DNA of 64,000 nt from the NCBI RefSeq assembly GCF_017357385.1, contig NZ_CP071635.1, positions 124,001 to 188,000 on the forward strand. Reading direction: 5' to 3'. Below, one piece after another: positions 24,203 to 33,175 of the stretch. Under the pieces are notes generated by a model. That model was not told the origin of the DNA, did no database searches, and saw only the letters and a list, made by a program, of their open reading frames with translations. The translations under genes and the position numbers were made by a program. The first letter of the stretch is position 1, and every line of letters starts with the position of its first letter. The stretch is from Rhizobium sp. NZLR1. GTDB lineage: Bacteria > Pseudomonadota > Alphaproteobacteria > Rhizobiales > Rhizobiaceae.

Positions 24203-25762
24203 ATGATTAAACCAGAGGCGCGGCTCCATATTCTCTACGACATCTCCAAAGAGCTTATCTCTTCTTTTCCTCTAGACAACTTGCTGAAGGCTGCCATGAA
24301 CGCCCTCGTCGAGCATCTGCGATTGCGCGATGGCGGAATCGTGATTCACGACTCCGGAGGAGAGCCCTGGATAAGCGTGCGAGCTCCAATTGGGCACGAC
24401 GTTCGCTCACGTTCTCTTACGATTGAACAGGCGGACGCAATAAATCGTGTCATCGTTAGCGGTGAGAAGCACTTTGGGAAAAATTCTGCCGTTCTCCCCG
24501 TTAAGGTAAACCGGAAAGCAATTGGCGCATTGTGGATTGATTTCGCGCAGAAAAGCGGAGATCAGGACGAAACCCTTCTGGCGATGATTGCCGTCCTGAT
24601 CGGCTTAACCTGCCAGCGCTATCACGAATTGTGCAGCGATGGCGGCTCAGTCGCCGAGGAACAACAAGCAGGACAGATTCCGAAAATCAAGCCGAAGTCT
24701 CATCCCACCCAAATCGATAAAATCGACTGGATCGTCGGGGAGAGCCCCGCGCTCAAGAGGGTATTAGCTATCACCAGGATCGTGGCCGCGACGAACTCCG
24801 CGGTGCTCTTGAGAGGAGAGAGCGGCACTGGCAAGGAATGCTTTGCAAGGGCAATACACGCGTTATCGATACGGAAAAGCAAGGCGTTTATTAAGTTGAA
24901 TTGCGCCGCGCTGTCGGAAACCGTTCTGGAATCCGAATTGTTTGGCCATGAGAAGGGCGCTTTCACTGGCGCTCTCCTTCAACGAGCTGGACGTTTCGAA
25001 CTGGCCAATGGCGGAACGCTGTTGCTTGATGAAATTGGCGATGTATCACCACAATTCCAGGCGAAGTTATTGCGCGTGTTACAGGAAGGCGAATTCGAAC
25101 GTCTCGGCGGAACGAAGACATTGAAAGTAGACGTTCGAGTTATATGCGCCACCAACAAAAACCTTGAAGTGGCCGTCCTTCGAGGGGAGTTCAGAGCCGA
25201 CCTCTATTACCGGATCAATGTGGTGCCGATCATTTTGCCGCCACTTCGGCAGCGCGACGGAGACATTTCGCGTCTAGCGCAAGTGTTCCTCGAGCAATTC
25301 AACAAGGCAAATGATCGAAATTGCGACTTCGGGCCGTCGGCAATAGACATTTTGTCGAAATGCGCCTTCCCCGGCAATGTTCGCGAGCTGGACAACTGCG
25401 TTCAAAGGACCGCCACTCTCGCCAGTTCAAATACCATCACTTCATCGGATTTTGCCTGTCAGCAAGACCAGTGTTCTTCGGCGCTCCTCCGGAAAGCCGA
25501 CGGCGACGGTATTGGCAACGACGCGATGCATGGTCTCGACCCGCGAGATACAATGTCGGGCGGACTGGGCGCCCACGCAGGCACTCCCAGCGGTGCCGCA
25601 GCCACAATCGAGGCAGCGGGCCTCACCGAGCGTGATCGGCTGATCAACGCAATGGAGAGGGCTGGTTGGGTACAGGCCAAAGCGGCTCGTATCCTGGGTA
25701 AAACGCCGCGGCAGGTCGGCTATGCGCTACGCCGGCATCGTATCGATGTGAAGAAGGAGTGA
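24203..25762 (+). CDS. nifA: nitrogen fixation regulator NifA
   Basis: 519 residues from the ATG at 24203, the length of R. leguminosarum NifA; a frame from 24179 exists but is less likely. A short GAF-like N-terminal domain (to about 170), then the sigma54 AAA+ domain: Walker A 'GESGTGKE', 'ELFGHEKGAFTGA' (GAFTGA loop contacting sigma54), 'GGTLLLDEIGD'. The C-terminal part has Cys in 'CAFPGNVRELDNC' and 'ACQQDQC', matching the oxygen-sensing cysteines of rhizobial NifA, and a Fis-type helix-turn-helix 'AKAARILGKTPRQVGYALRR'. It activates fix/nif sigma54 promoters in low oxygen. Confidence 0.98.
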   Translation: MIKPEARLHILYDISKELISSFPLDNLLKAAMNALVEHLRLRDGGIVIHDSGGEPWISVRAPIGHDVRSRSLTIEQADAINRVIVSGEKHFGKNSAVLPVKVNRKAIGALWIDFAQKSGDQDETLLAMIAVLIGLTCQRYHELCSDGGSVAEEQQAGQIPKIKPKSHPTQIDKIDWIVGESPALKRVLAITRIVAATNSAVLLRGESGTGKECFARAIHALSIRKSKAFIKLNCAALSETVLESELFGHEKGAFTGALLQRAGRFELANGGTLLLDEIGDVSPQFQAKLLRVLQEGEFERLGGTKTLKVDVRVICATNKNLEVAVLRGEFRADLYYRINVVPIILPPLRQRDGDISRLAQVFLEQFNKANDRNCDFGPSAIDILSKCAFPGNVRELDNCVQRTATLASSNTITSSDFACQQDQCSSALLRKADGDGIGNDAMHGLDPRDTMSGGLGAHAGTPSGAAATIEAAGLTERDRLINAMERAGWVQAKAARILGKTPRQVGYALRRHRIDVKKE

Positions 25763-25903
25763 CGGCGATCGCCAAGAACTCCGTAAGCGTGGCCCAACGA
25801 CTTCGGGCGCGATCTATTTTCATTTCTATAAGACATCTCCGGCAGCAAACGGGGAAACGAGCGGTAAGGCGACATAAGCGCTGAACAGCAATGTCTCGTC
25901 GAC

Positions 25904-25920
25904 CGGAATCTCTCTTGCTT
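25904..25920 (+). promoter_or_regulatory. possible sigma54 promoter of nifB
   Basis: CCGGAATCTCTCTTGCT has GG-N10-GC spacing and a good TTGCT -12, but its -24 region lacks the CAC. No TGT-N10-ACA was found upstream. It starts 55 bases before the nifB ATG. Confidence 0.4.
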
Positions 25921-25958
25921 TTGGAGCTGTAACCTTTCCTCAACAGTGGAACAGTGCG

Positions 25959-27452
25959 ATGTGGGAACCGGAAATAAAGGTCGGGACGACCAGCAGTACC
26001 CCCTCCCACCGGGCGCCGATGGCTCCCGCTATGCCCGGTGGCCGCGCATCTTCGTCCTATGGCCTTTCGGTGACGGATGACAAAGATGCGCGGATCTGGG
26101 AGAGAATTAAAGATCATCCCTGCTTTTCAGAGCAAGCGCATCACTATTTCGCTCGCATGCATGTCGCGGTCGCACCTGCGTGCAACATCCAGTGCAACTA
26201 CTGCAATCGCAAATATGATTGCACCAACGAAAGCCGTCCCGGGGTCGCATCAGTAAAGCTAACTCCCGACCAGGCACTACGAAAGGTGCTTGCCGTCGCC
26301 AGCAAAGTGCCGGAGCTTTCCGTAATCGGCGTTGCCGGACCGGGCGACGCTTGTTACGACTGGAGGAAGACCGTAGCGACGTTTGAAGGAGTTGCGAGAG
26401 AAATACCTGACATCAAACTATGTATCTCCACCAATGGATTGGCGCTTCCGGATCATGTCGATGAGCTAGCTGACATGAATATCGATCACGTGACGATCAC
26501 TATCAACATGGTGGATCCGGAGGTAGGGGCGAAGATCTATCCATGGATAATTCACGGACATCGTCGATACACTGGCATAGAAGCTGCCGGGATCCTTCAC
26601 GAGCGCCAAATGTTGGGTTTGGAATTGCTGACCAAGCGCGGCATCCTCACCAAAATCAATTCGGTTATGATTCCAGGCGTCAATGACACGCACCTCGTCG
26701 AAGTTAACCGATGGATCAGAGACCGCGGTGCATTCATGCACAATGTGGTGCCCCTGATTTCCAAGCCTACGCATGGTACTTATTACGGTCTTACGGGTCA
26801 GCGTTGCCCGGAGCCGTTCGAACTGAAGGCACTTCAAGACTGTCTCGATGGCAACGTTAAGCTTATGCGCCACTGCCAACAATGCCGGGCCGACGCCATC
26901 GGTTTGCTGGGCGATGATCGCGAGCGAGAGTTTGCCCTCGACCAGATCTCCACCAAAGTTGAATTCGACACCAGCAAGCGCGAGGCCTATCGCAAGCTGG
27001 TCCAGCACGAGCGAGGGGATCAACTGGCAGCAAAATTGGACGCGAACAAAGCAGTCAAGTCACTTGGTTCTTCGCGAACCCTTGCTGTTGCCGTGGCGAC
27101 TAAAGGTGGCGGCCGGATCAACGAACATTTCGGTCAGGCAAGGGAACTCCAGGTGTATGCAGTCTCACGAAAGGGGATCAACTTGGTGGGACACCGCAAG
27201 GTCGAGCAGTATTGCCTCGGTGGTTTAGGCGAGAAGGCCACTCTCGATCACACTATCGTTGCACTCGACGGCATCGACATTCTGCTTTCTTCCAAAATCG
27301 GCGATTGCCCAAAGAAGCGGTTGGCAGAAACTGGCGTGCGAGCCAGTGACGCATTTTCCTATGATTACATCGAGACTGCGATTGGCGCGCTATACGCCGC
27401 CGAGTTTGGCGGCAAACCGGCGATGCCGACGGCTTTAGGCCCCTCTAATTGA
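25959..27452 (+). CDS. nifB: nitrogenase cofactor biosynthesis protein NifB
   Basis: 497 residues. The radical-SAM site is 'CNIQCNYCNRKYDC' near residue 72. Other NifB motifs are 'VIGVAGPGDACYDW', 'CISTNGLALPDHVDEL', 'SVMIPGVNDTHL' and 'CQQCRADAIGLLG'. The C-terminal 120 residues form the NifX-like cofactor-carrier domain ('INEHFGQARELQVYAV'). NifB makes NifB-co, the 8Fe-9S-C core of the nitrogenase cofactor. It lies 196 bases after nifA and leads into fdxN and nifT. Confidence 0.97.
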   Translation: MWEPEIKVGTTSSTPSHRAPMAPAMPGGRASSSYGLSVTDDKDARIWERIKDHPCFSEQAHHYFARMHVAVAPACNIQCNYCNRKYDCTNESRPGVASVKLTPDQALRKVLAVASKVPELSVIGVAGPGDACYDWRKTVATFEGVAREIPDIKLCISTNGLALPDHVDELADMNIDHVTITINMVDPEVGAKIYPWIIHGHRRYTGIEAAGILHERQMLGLELLTKRGILTKINSVMIPGVNDTHLVEVNRWIRDRGAFMHNVVPLISKPTHGTYYGLTGQRCPEPFELKALQDCLDGNVKLMRHCQQCRADAIGLLGDDREREFALDQISTKVEFDTSKREAYRKLVQHERGDQLAAKLDANKAVKSLGSSRTLAVAVATKGGGRINEHFGQARELQVYAVSRKGINLVGHRKVEQYCLGGLGEKATLDHTIVALDGIDILLSSKIGDCPKKRLAETGVRASDAFSYDYIETAIGALYAAEFGGKPAMPTALGPSN

Positions 27453-27467
27453 ATCAGGAGCTAAATC

Positions 27468-27662
27468 ATGGCCTTCAAGATCATTATATCCCAATGCACC
27501 CAGTGCGGCGCTTGCGAATTTGAATGTCCCTCAGATGCGATCAGTTTCAAAGGTGAGGGATATGTTGTGGATTCAAAAAAATGTACCGAGTGCAGGGGTG
27601 AGTTCGACACGCAACAATGCGCTTCGGTGTGTCCGATGCCGAAGACCTGCGTCCCTGCCTGA
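27468..27662 (+). CDS. fdxN: ferredoxin FdxN
   Basis: 64 residues with two cysteine sets, '[11 protein letters not shown]' and '[17 protein letters not shown]', the second with the insertion typical of nif-linked 2[4Fe-4S] ferredoxins. It lies 15 bases after nifB, with GGAG before the ATG. It probably supplies electrons to NifB or nitrogenase. Confidence 0.95.
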   Translation: MAFKIIISQCTQCGACEFECPSDAISFKGEGYVVDSKKCTECRGEFDTQQCASVCPMPKTCVPA

Positions 27663-27934
27663 TCGTCACCGGACTAAAGCGCAAAATGGGACGAGTGGTC
27701 AGTGGTCTCCTAGGCGAACATGAGGTTAAAAATTCACGTCCCACCAATATCCCATCCAGTGAGCGATGCGCGCAACCTGAGTAGCCGACGTTGGCCCGGG
27801 AACGGATGCCGTCCAAATTTCAGACAGAGCAATAAGGGAGATATCGGCCTGGGCATATGTCGTACTGAACTAACAGGCTTTGATAACGCTCGACGTCCGG
27901 AGCTCCAAAGCCGCCACAACGAGAAGGGACATGC
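27663..27934. other. gap where nifZ is expected
   Basis: In many rhizobia nifZ lies between fdxN and nifT. Here about 270 bases carry only broken frames that I cannot align with NifZ. Either nifZ was lost or the remains are too decayed. Confidence 0.4.
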
Positions 27935-28141
27935 ATGAGAGTGACAATCAGCAGAACTGACGTCGGCTTATCGGTCTATATTCACAAGAAAGACCTTGAG
28001 GAACCGATCATTTCGGTTGAGCACAAAAACCTATGGGGCGGCTTTATTTTGCTGAAAAATGGATGGCGGATAGCCCTCCCCGAGCTATCGCAGAACAGGC
28101 GCCTGCCCGTTACTGTCGACGCGAGGAGGCTATCCAGTTAG
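27935..28141 (+). CDS. nifT: NifT/FixU family protein
   Basis: 68 residues that follow the NifT/FixU pattern: 'MRVTISRTDVGLSVYIHKKD', 'LEEPIISVEHKNLWGG', 'LKNGWRIALPEL', ending 'LPVTVDARRLSS'. A small cytosolic protein conserved beside nif genes; its exact role is not settled and loss is often silent. AGAAGG lies upstream. Confidence 0.9.
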   Translation: MRVTISRTDVGLSVYIHKKDLEEPIISVEHKNLWGGFILLKNGWRIALPELSQNRRLPVTVDARRLSS

Positions 28142-28277
28142 CGTGTGCGCGGGTCGATAGATGAGCGTCGATGCCAAGCGCAAGCGGGCATACACCCCGA
28201 ATAGGGGGCATCGAGTTCCCGATCCATTGAAGGCGGCCATCGGCAAGAGGCCGCCCGTAAATCAGGAGGAATCCGAC

Positions 28278-29326
28278 ATGACCCAACTCAACGACACAAC
28301 GCTTGAGAAGCTCGTGGACCGCATCCTTGGCGACCTTGGCGGTGCATTCAGCGTGCCGCTGGTGCGGATCGGCGATGACCTCGGCCTCTACAAGACGCTG
28401 AAGGAGATCGGACCCGCGACGGCCGAGGAGGTTGCCGTGGCCGCTAGATGCGCGCCTCGCTATGTGCGCGAGTGGCTGGCAGCGCAGGCGGCTTCGGGCT
28501 ATGTGCATTGCGAGAATGGCCAGTTCTCGCTCACGCCGGAGCAGGCCTATGTGTTTGCTGAACCCGACAGCCCGTTCAACCTGATTGGCGCGTTCGATAC
28601 CGCTGCCGCGATGGTCGGAAATCAGCCGAAGGTGCAGTCTGCCTTCAAGACCGATGAAGGCGTTGCCTGGGGCGACCAGGCTGGCTGCATGTTCTGCGCT
28701 GTAGCGCGGCTGTTCCGCCCTGGTTACGTCAATGCGCTGGTCCAGGAGTGGCTGCCGGCGCTCGATGGCGTGATCGCCATGTTAAAATCGGGTGCAACGG
28801 TGGCCGACGTCGGTTGCGGGCACGGGTATCGACGGTGCTGATGGCGCAGGCCTTTCCCAATTCCCGGTTTGTGGGCTACGACTTCCATATGGGCTCGGTC
28901 GCGGCTGCGAAAGCGCACGCTGAGGCGCACGGGTTGACGAACGTGCAGTTCGAGGTGGGCCGAGCGCAAGATTTCGACGGCCGGGATTTCGACTTGATCA
29001 CCTGCTTCGACTCCCTGCACGACATGGGCGACCCGAAAGCCGCGGCGTCTCATATCAGAAAGGCGCTGAAAGACGGCGGCACGTGGATGGTCGTCGAGCC
29101 GATCGCGGGAGATACGTTGGAGGAGAACATCAATCCGGTCAGGCGCCTCTACTACTCGGCGTCGACGATGATCTGCGTTCCCACCTCGCTTGCGCAGGAG
29201 ACAGGGCTGGCGCTAGGCGCGCAGGCAGGCGAACGGCGGCTGACCGAGGTGATCCGGTCCGGCGGCTTCACCCATATCAGGCGCGCGGCCCAGAGCTCGC
29301 TCAACATGGTGCTCGAAGCAACCTGA
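28278..29326 (+). pseudogene. SAM-dependent methyltransferase with one frameshift
   Basis: ATG at 28278 with CAGGAGGAA 6 bases upstream. Residues 1-80 form a winged-helix region ('LYKTLKEIGPATAEEVAV', 'RYVREWLAAQAASGYV'), as in Rv2258c-type methyltransferases. The SAM motif 'TVADVGCGHG' is followed by a one-base deletion near 28828; the next frame restores 'STVLMAQAFPNSRFVGYD', 'FDLITCFDSLHDMGDP' and the rest to 29326. With one base restored this would be a normal protein of about 350 residues. Not part of known nif pathways. Confidence 0.8.
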
Positions 29327-29643
29327 CGGCAAGGAGTGGCGCGTCCGTGTCCGGCCAGTTGGGGCGGGCGCTCCGCGCAGACGCGACGTCGAAAGCGGGT
29401 AGCCTTTGAGATTCGGGCTATCCTGGGGCTCGAGGGCAGATCCGGTCATCGCGCTCTAACTCCCTGCCGGACGAGAGAGAGCTGCGATACCCGCCTCATC
29501 GGCCACATGCAGAAGCGCTTACCGGAGTTGTTCCGGGGCAGTCTTACCGCTCAATGCGTCGACGCAAGGTAAGCGGTGCCTTGACCCCACCTTCCGGATC
29601 AGCGTGTGATTGTTGATGTTGTTGCCGAACGAGGCTTCGACAT

Positions 29644-30075
29644 ATGACGATTACAGGATTTACGCATGGCACCAGTGAAGATGTGCCGTTGCAACGGTTT
29701 GAGGTTTTCACGGGAACAGGCCGTCGCCGCGACTGGAGCGACGAGGAGAAGGACCGCATTGTCGCCGAGAGCTATAGCGGCGAGATGTCGGTCAGTGCTG
29801 TTGCGCGTCGGCATGGGTTGTCGCCCGGACAATTGTTTACCTGGCGTCGGCAGGTGCGAAGTCAGGCGAAGCAAGACTCGCCGTCAATGTTTGTGCCAGC
29901 GGTAATTGATCGTCCGGCAGAGCCACCCCCGACACGGCGAAAGACGATAACGAGGAGCGCACTTCCAATTGCGGCAATCGAGCTGGAGGTTGGCGGCGCG
30001 ATCGTCAGGATCGCATCTGGCACGGACAGCGCGACCATTGCTGCCGTGATCCAGGCCTTGAAGGCTCAGTCGTGA
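29644..30075 (+). CDS. tnpA: IS66 accessory protein TnpA
   Basis: 143 residues. A helix-turn-helix of the transposase-8 type is visible: 'RRRDWSDEEKDRIVAESYSG', 'VSAVARRHGLSPGQLFTWRR'. Its stop overlaps the tnpB start. Confidence 0.9.
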   Translation: MTITGFTHGTSEDVPLQRFEVFTGTGRRRDWSDEEKDRIVAESYSGEMSVSAVARRHGLSPGQLFTWRRQVRSQAKQDSPSMFVPAVIDRPAEPPPTRRKTITRSALPIAAIELEVGGAIVRIASGTDSATIAAVIQALKAQS

Positions 30076-30428
30076 TTGGTCCGTCCGGTGCGGTAAAGGT
30101 GATGATCGCCACCAAGCCCGTCGACTTCCGCAAAGGTGCTGAAGGATTGGCAGCACTGGTGAAGGCGGAGATGGGTGCTGACCCATTCTCTGGCACGATC
30201 TACGTGTTCCGCGCCAAACGAACGGACCGGATTAAGCTGATCTTCTGGGATGGCAGCGGCGTGTGCCTGGTCGCCAAGCGGCTTGAGGATGGCGAGTTCC
30301 ATTGGCCTCGAATGCAGGACGGCGCGATGCATCTGACGGCCGTTCAGTTCTCGGCGCTGTTCGAGGGATTGGACTGGAAACGCGTGCATACGCCGAGCGA
30401 AACGCGCACGCCGGTAAGGGCTGGATGA
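30072..30428 (+). CDS. tnpB: IS66 accessory protein TnpB
   Basis: 118 residues, the IS66 Orf2 family: 'KVMIATKPVDFRKGAEGLAA', 'ADPFSGTIYVFRAKRTDRIK', 'WDGSGVCLVAKRLEDGEF'. Full length, needed for transposition in this family. Confidence 0.93.
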   Translation: MIGPSGAVKVMIATKPVDFRKGAEGLAALVKAEMGADPFSGTIYVFRAKRTDRIKLIFWDGSGVCLVAKRLEDGEFHWPRMQDGAMHLTAVQFSALFEGLDWKRVHTPSETRTPVRAG

Positions 30429-30499
30429 CGGCCGCGACCAATTGAATCAGCATCATCCAGCCTCTCGATCCGAGCGGTAAAATATGCTGTTCTTGGCGC

Positions 30500-32032
30500 A
30501 TGACGATAACGGCGGACGAGCTTCCGGATGACCTGAACGCGCTGAAAGCGACGGTGCTTTCGCGCGAGGCGGAGAATGCCCGCCTGCGTCAGATCATCAA
30601 GGAATTGCAGCGCCACCGCTTTGGTCGCCGTGCCGAGACGCTTCCCGAGGACCAGCTTCTGCTTGGGCTTGAAGAGGCCGAGCAAGTCGAGGCTGCCGGT
30701 CTCGAAGACAATGAGCAAGCCTCCCCTGCTGTTCGACAGGCGCAGGTCGCCAAACGGCGCACGAACAGAGGTTCGCTGCCAGCGCACCTGCCGCGCATCG
30801 AGATCGTGGTCGATATTGATGACCATGCCTGTCCTTGCTGCCGCAATAACCTGCATCGGATCGGCGAAGATGTCAGCGAGAAGCTGGACATTGTGCCCGC
30901 CCAATTCCGCGTGCTGGTGGTGCGCCGCCCAAAGTATGGCTGCCGGGCCTGCGAGGAGGTCGTTGTCCAGGCTCCGGCCCCGGCAAGGCTGATCGAGGGC
31001 GGCATTCCGACAGAGGCAACTGTCGCCCAGGTTCTGGTCTCTAAATATGCCGATCACCTGCCGCTGTACCGCCAGGCGCAAATCTACAAGCGCCAGGGCA
31101 TTGATCTTGATCGTTCGACGCTCGCCGACTGGGTCGGCCGTGCCGCCTGGCATCTGCGCCCAGTCCATCAGCGGCTGCTTGATCATTTGAAGTCGTCGTC
31201 CAAGCTCTTCGCCGACGAGACGACAGCTCCGGTGCTCGATCCGGGACGTGGCAAAACCAAGACCGGGCAACTTTGGGCCTATGCGCGTGATGACAGGCCA
31301 TGGCAGGGCAATGACCCACCAGGCGTCGCCTATGTCTATGCGCCGGACCGCAAAGGTGAACGGCCTATGGTCCATCTCGATGGCTTCGCCGGTATCCTGC
31401 AAGTAGACGGCTACAGTGGATATCGCCCGCTCGCGGCAAGGAACACCGTGTCGCTGGCCTTCTGTTGGTCCCACGTTCGACGCCGCTTCTATGAGCTGGC
31501 TGCCGCCGGTCCCGCGCCCATCGCCAGCGAGGGGCTCCGACGCATCGCCGAACTTTACAAGATCGAAGACGAGATACGTGGCCGGACCCACGAGGAGCGT
31601 CGTGTCGCCCGTCAGGAAAAAAGTCGTCCGATTACCGACAGCCTCGCTCCCTGGCTGCGTGAACAACTCGGCTACATCAGCCAAAAGACAAAGCTCGCTG
31701 AAGCCATCCGTTATGCCTTGTCACGCTGGGACGGCTTGACCCGCTTCATCGACGACGGCCGGATCGAGATCGACTCCAACACCGTCGAACGATCCATCAG
31801 GCCAATTGCCCTCAATCGCAAGAATGCGCTATTTGCCGGGTCCGACGCCGGGGCCGAACACTGGGCGACCATCGCCTCGCTCATCGAGACTGCCAAGCTC
31901 AACGATGTCGAGCCACTGGCCTATCTCTCAGACGTCCTCACGAAGATCGTCAACGGGCATCCAAATAGCCAGATCGACGACCTGCTGCCTTGGGCCTATG
32001 CCGCAAAGCACGAACTCAAAGCCGTGGCCTGA
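30500..32032 (+). CDS. tnpC: IS66 transposase TnpC
   Basis: 510 residues. A leucine-zipper-like N-terminus ('SREAENARLRQIIKELQRHR'), a zinc-binding region ('HACPCCRNNLHRIGED', 'YGCRACEEVVVQ'), then the DDE domain ('ADETTAPVLDPGRGKTKTGQ', 'LQVDGYSGYRPLA', 'CWSHVRRRFYELA') and the C-terminal IS66 tail ('NRKNALFAGSDAGAEHWA'). Full length and apparently active. Confidence 0.95.
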   Translation: MTITADELPDDLNALKATVLSREAENARLRQIIKELQRHRFGRRAETLPEDQLLLGLEEAEQVEAAGLEDNEQASPAVRQAQVAKRRTNRGSLPAHLPRIEIVVDIDDHACPCCRNNLHRIGEDVSEKLDIVPAQFRVLVVRRPKYGCRACEEVVVQAPAPARLIEGGIPTEATVAQVLVSKYADHLPLYRQAQIYKRQGIDLDRSTLADWVGRAAWHLRPVHQRLLDHLKSSSKLFADETTAPVLDPGRGKTKTGQLWAYARDDRPWQGNDPPGVAYVYAPDRKGERPMVHLDGFAGILQVDGYSGYRPLAARNTVSLAFCWSHVRRRFYELAAAGPAPIASEGLRRIAELYKIEDEIRGRTHEERRVARQEKSRPITDSLAPWLREQLGYISQKTKLAEAIRYALSRWDGLTRFIDDGRIEIDSNTVERSIRPIALNRKNALFAGSDAGAEHWATIASLIETAKLNDVEPLAYLSDVLTKIVNGHPNSQIDDLLPWAYAAKHELKAVA

Positions 32033-32045
32033 AAACAGCGCTTAC

Positions 32046-32668
32046 GACGCAAGCTTTGACGGCAGCCACATATTCCTCGCCGTCATAGCGTCGTTGATCA
32101 AGAGACGCGCCGCGTTGCCCAGCGTTCACACGATCTTGCGAGATGCCGGGCCTTGCAACGCAAACCCGCATCCTTTGTCCAGCGTGCCTTGGACCCAGTG
32201 TGCTTCGTCGTTGACTGTATCGCCTCTATCCTGCGCCATTTTAGCCGAGTGGCTTTCTGACGGGACCGTAACGGTATTCGAGAGGCAATTGAAAGTGAGG
32301 CGAGACACCGTCCGAAGATGGCTCGCTCAGTCGTTGGTAATGATTTACGAACGCCCGCTTATGATGGTTTTCATGTCTGGCTGCCAATGCCTCGATTTAA
32401 TGCCGAAACATTGTGCAAGGGGGCTTTCGCCTCAGGCGTGATCGTTATTCCTCCCGGGCAACGGTTGTTGATCCTATGATCATAAACGCCGGTGATCGCT
32501 TATGTTTGGGAAGCGTCGTGGTCCGATTTATCGTCAGCTATAGCAACGATATCGAAAATCCCTGAACAATCTCAATGAAAGCCGTTCTGAAGTGTCGATA
32601 ACCTACTGAGATTCTGTTCAGGGTCATCGCTTATCGGCTAGACTGGTAACACGACGACTGAAAAGATC
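32046..32668. other. gap after the IS66 element
   Basis: No gene recognised. The bases before 29561 and after 32053 were once adjacent; I cannot identify the sequence the element entered. Confidence 0.4.
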
Positions 32669-32866
32669 ATGGATTTCGACATTGCCAATCTGCTCGATTC
32701 AGACGAGGCAATGGAAGCCGGCGATTCAAAATTTATCGCCTCAGCCCTCGGCGTTCTTGCCGCGCGAGGCGCACCTGACAGCCGTTGTCGTATCCTTAGA
32801 AAGAACCCGTATGACGCGGAATTAGTTGTCGCCAAGGATTATGTCGAAATCGATGTCATCGATTAG
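32669..32866 (+). pseudogene. addiction-module antidote protein, N-terminal fragment
   Basis: 65 residues. 'LLDSDEAMEAGDSKFIASAL' and 'GVLAARG' resemble the N-terminal helices of the HigA-like antidote family (LxxxEAxxxYLxxALEdGD.xxfxxALGxvArArG). The helix-turn-helix that should follow is missing, and no toxin gene is beside it. Confidence 0.4.
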
Positions 32867-33021
32867 ATGAGCCACGCCAATTGAATCGTAACGCTGGCCG
32901 GGTAAGTTTCGAGAAGGCCATTTCGATCGACTTCTTATCGCGCTGCCATTTTCGAAACATGTGCTCGCGGACAGTCGGCAACGTCCCTGCTCTCCTGTCC
33001 CTTCCCGCACAGCCTGCCAGT

Positions 33022-33070
33022 CAATTGATAGCATGGATGGATGCCATGCATAGAAACGATTTTACCAACC
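33022..33070 (+). promoter_or_regulatory. degenerate nod box upstream of hisC
   Basis: ATGGATGGATGCCATGCATA followed by GAAACGATTTTACCAACC. The 3' part matches the nod box end AAACAATCxATTTTACCAATC except for four missing bases, and the ATGGATG matches the 5' half. It lies about 105 bases before the hisC ATG, a normal distance for a NodD-controlled gene. Confidence 0.5.
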
Positions 33071-33175
33071 GTATGAAAATCCAATAAAAAAGTCGCGAGC
33101 CGATATGGAATGGACGAACAGGAGTATTTGTACCGGCACAATGTGATCGCCCCAGCGAATGAAACGGAGAAAAAC

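Larger units (their letters stand above)
29569..32045 (+). mobile_element. IS66-family insertion sequence, intact
   Basis: 2477 bases. The ends are GTAAGCGGTG (left) and GTAAGCGCTG (right, reverse strand), the IS66 family termini. Both sides are flanked by the same 8 bases GACGCAAG (29561-29568 and 32046-32053), the expected target duplication. Contains tnpA, tnpB and tnpC intact. Confidence 0.93.

Noticed and set aside
27720..27938. An intact nifZ
   Set aside because: The frame does not show NifZ motifs and has no good ribosome site.
30344..31684. A long minus-strand frame over tnpB/tnpC
   Set aside because: Antisense shadow of intact IS66 genes.
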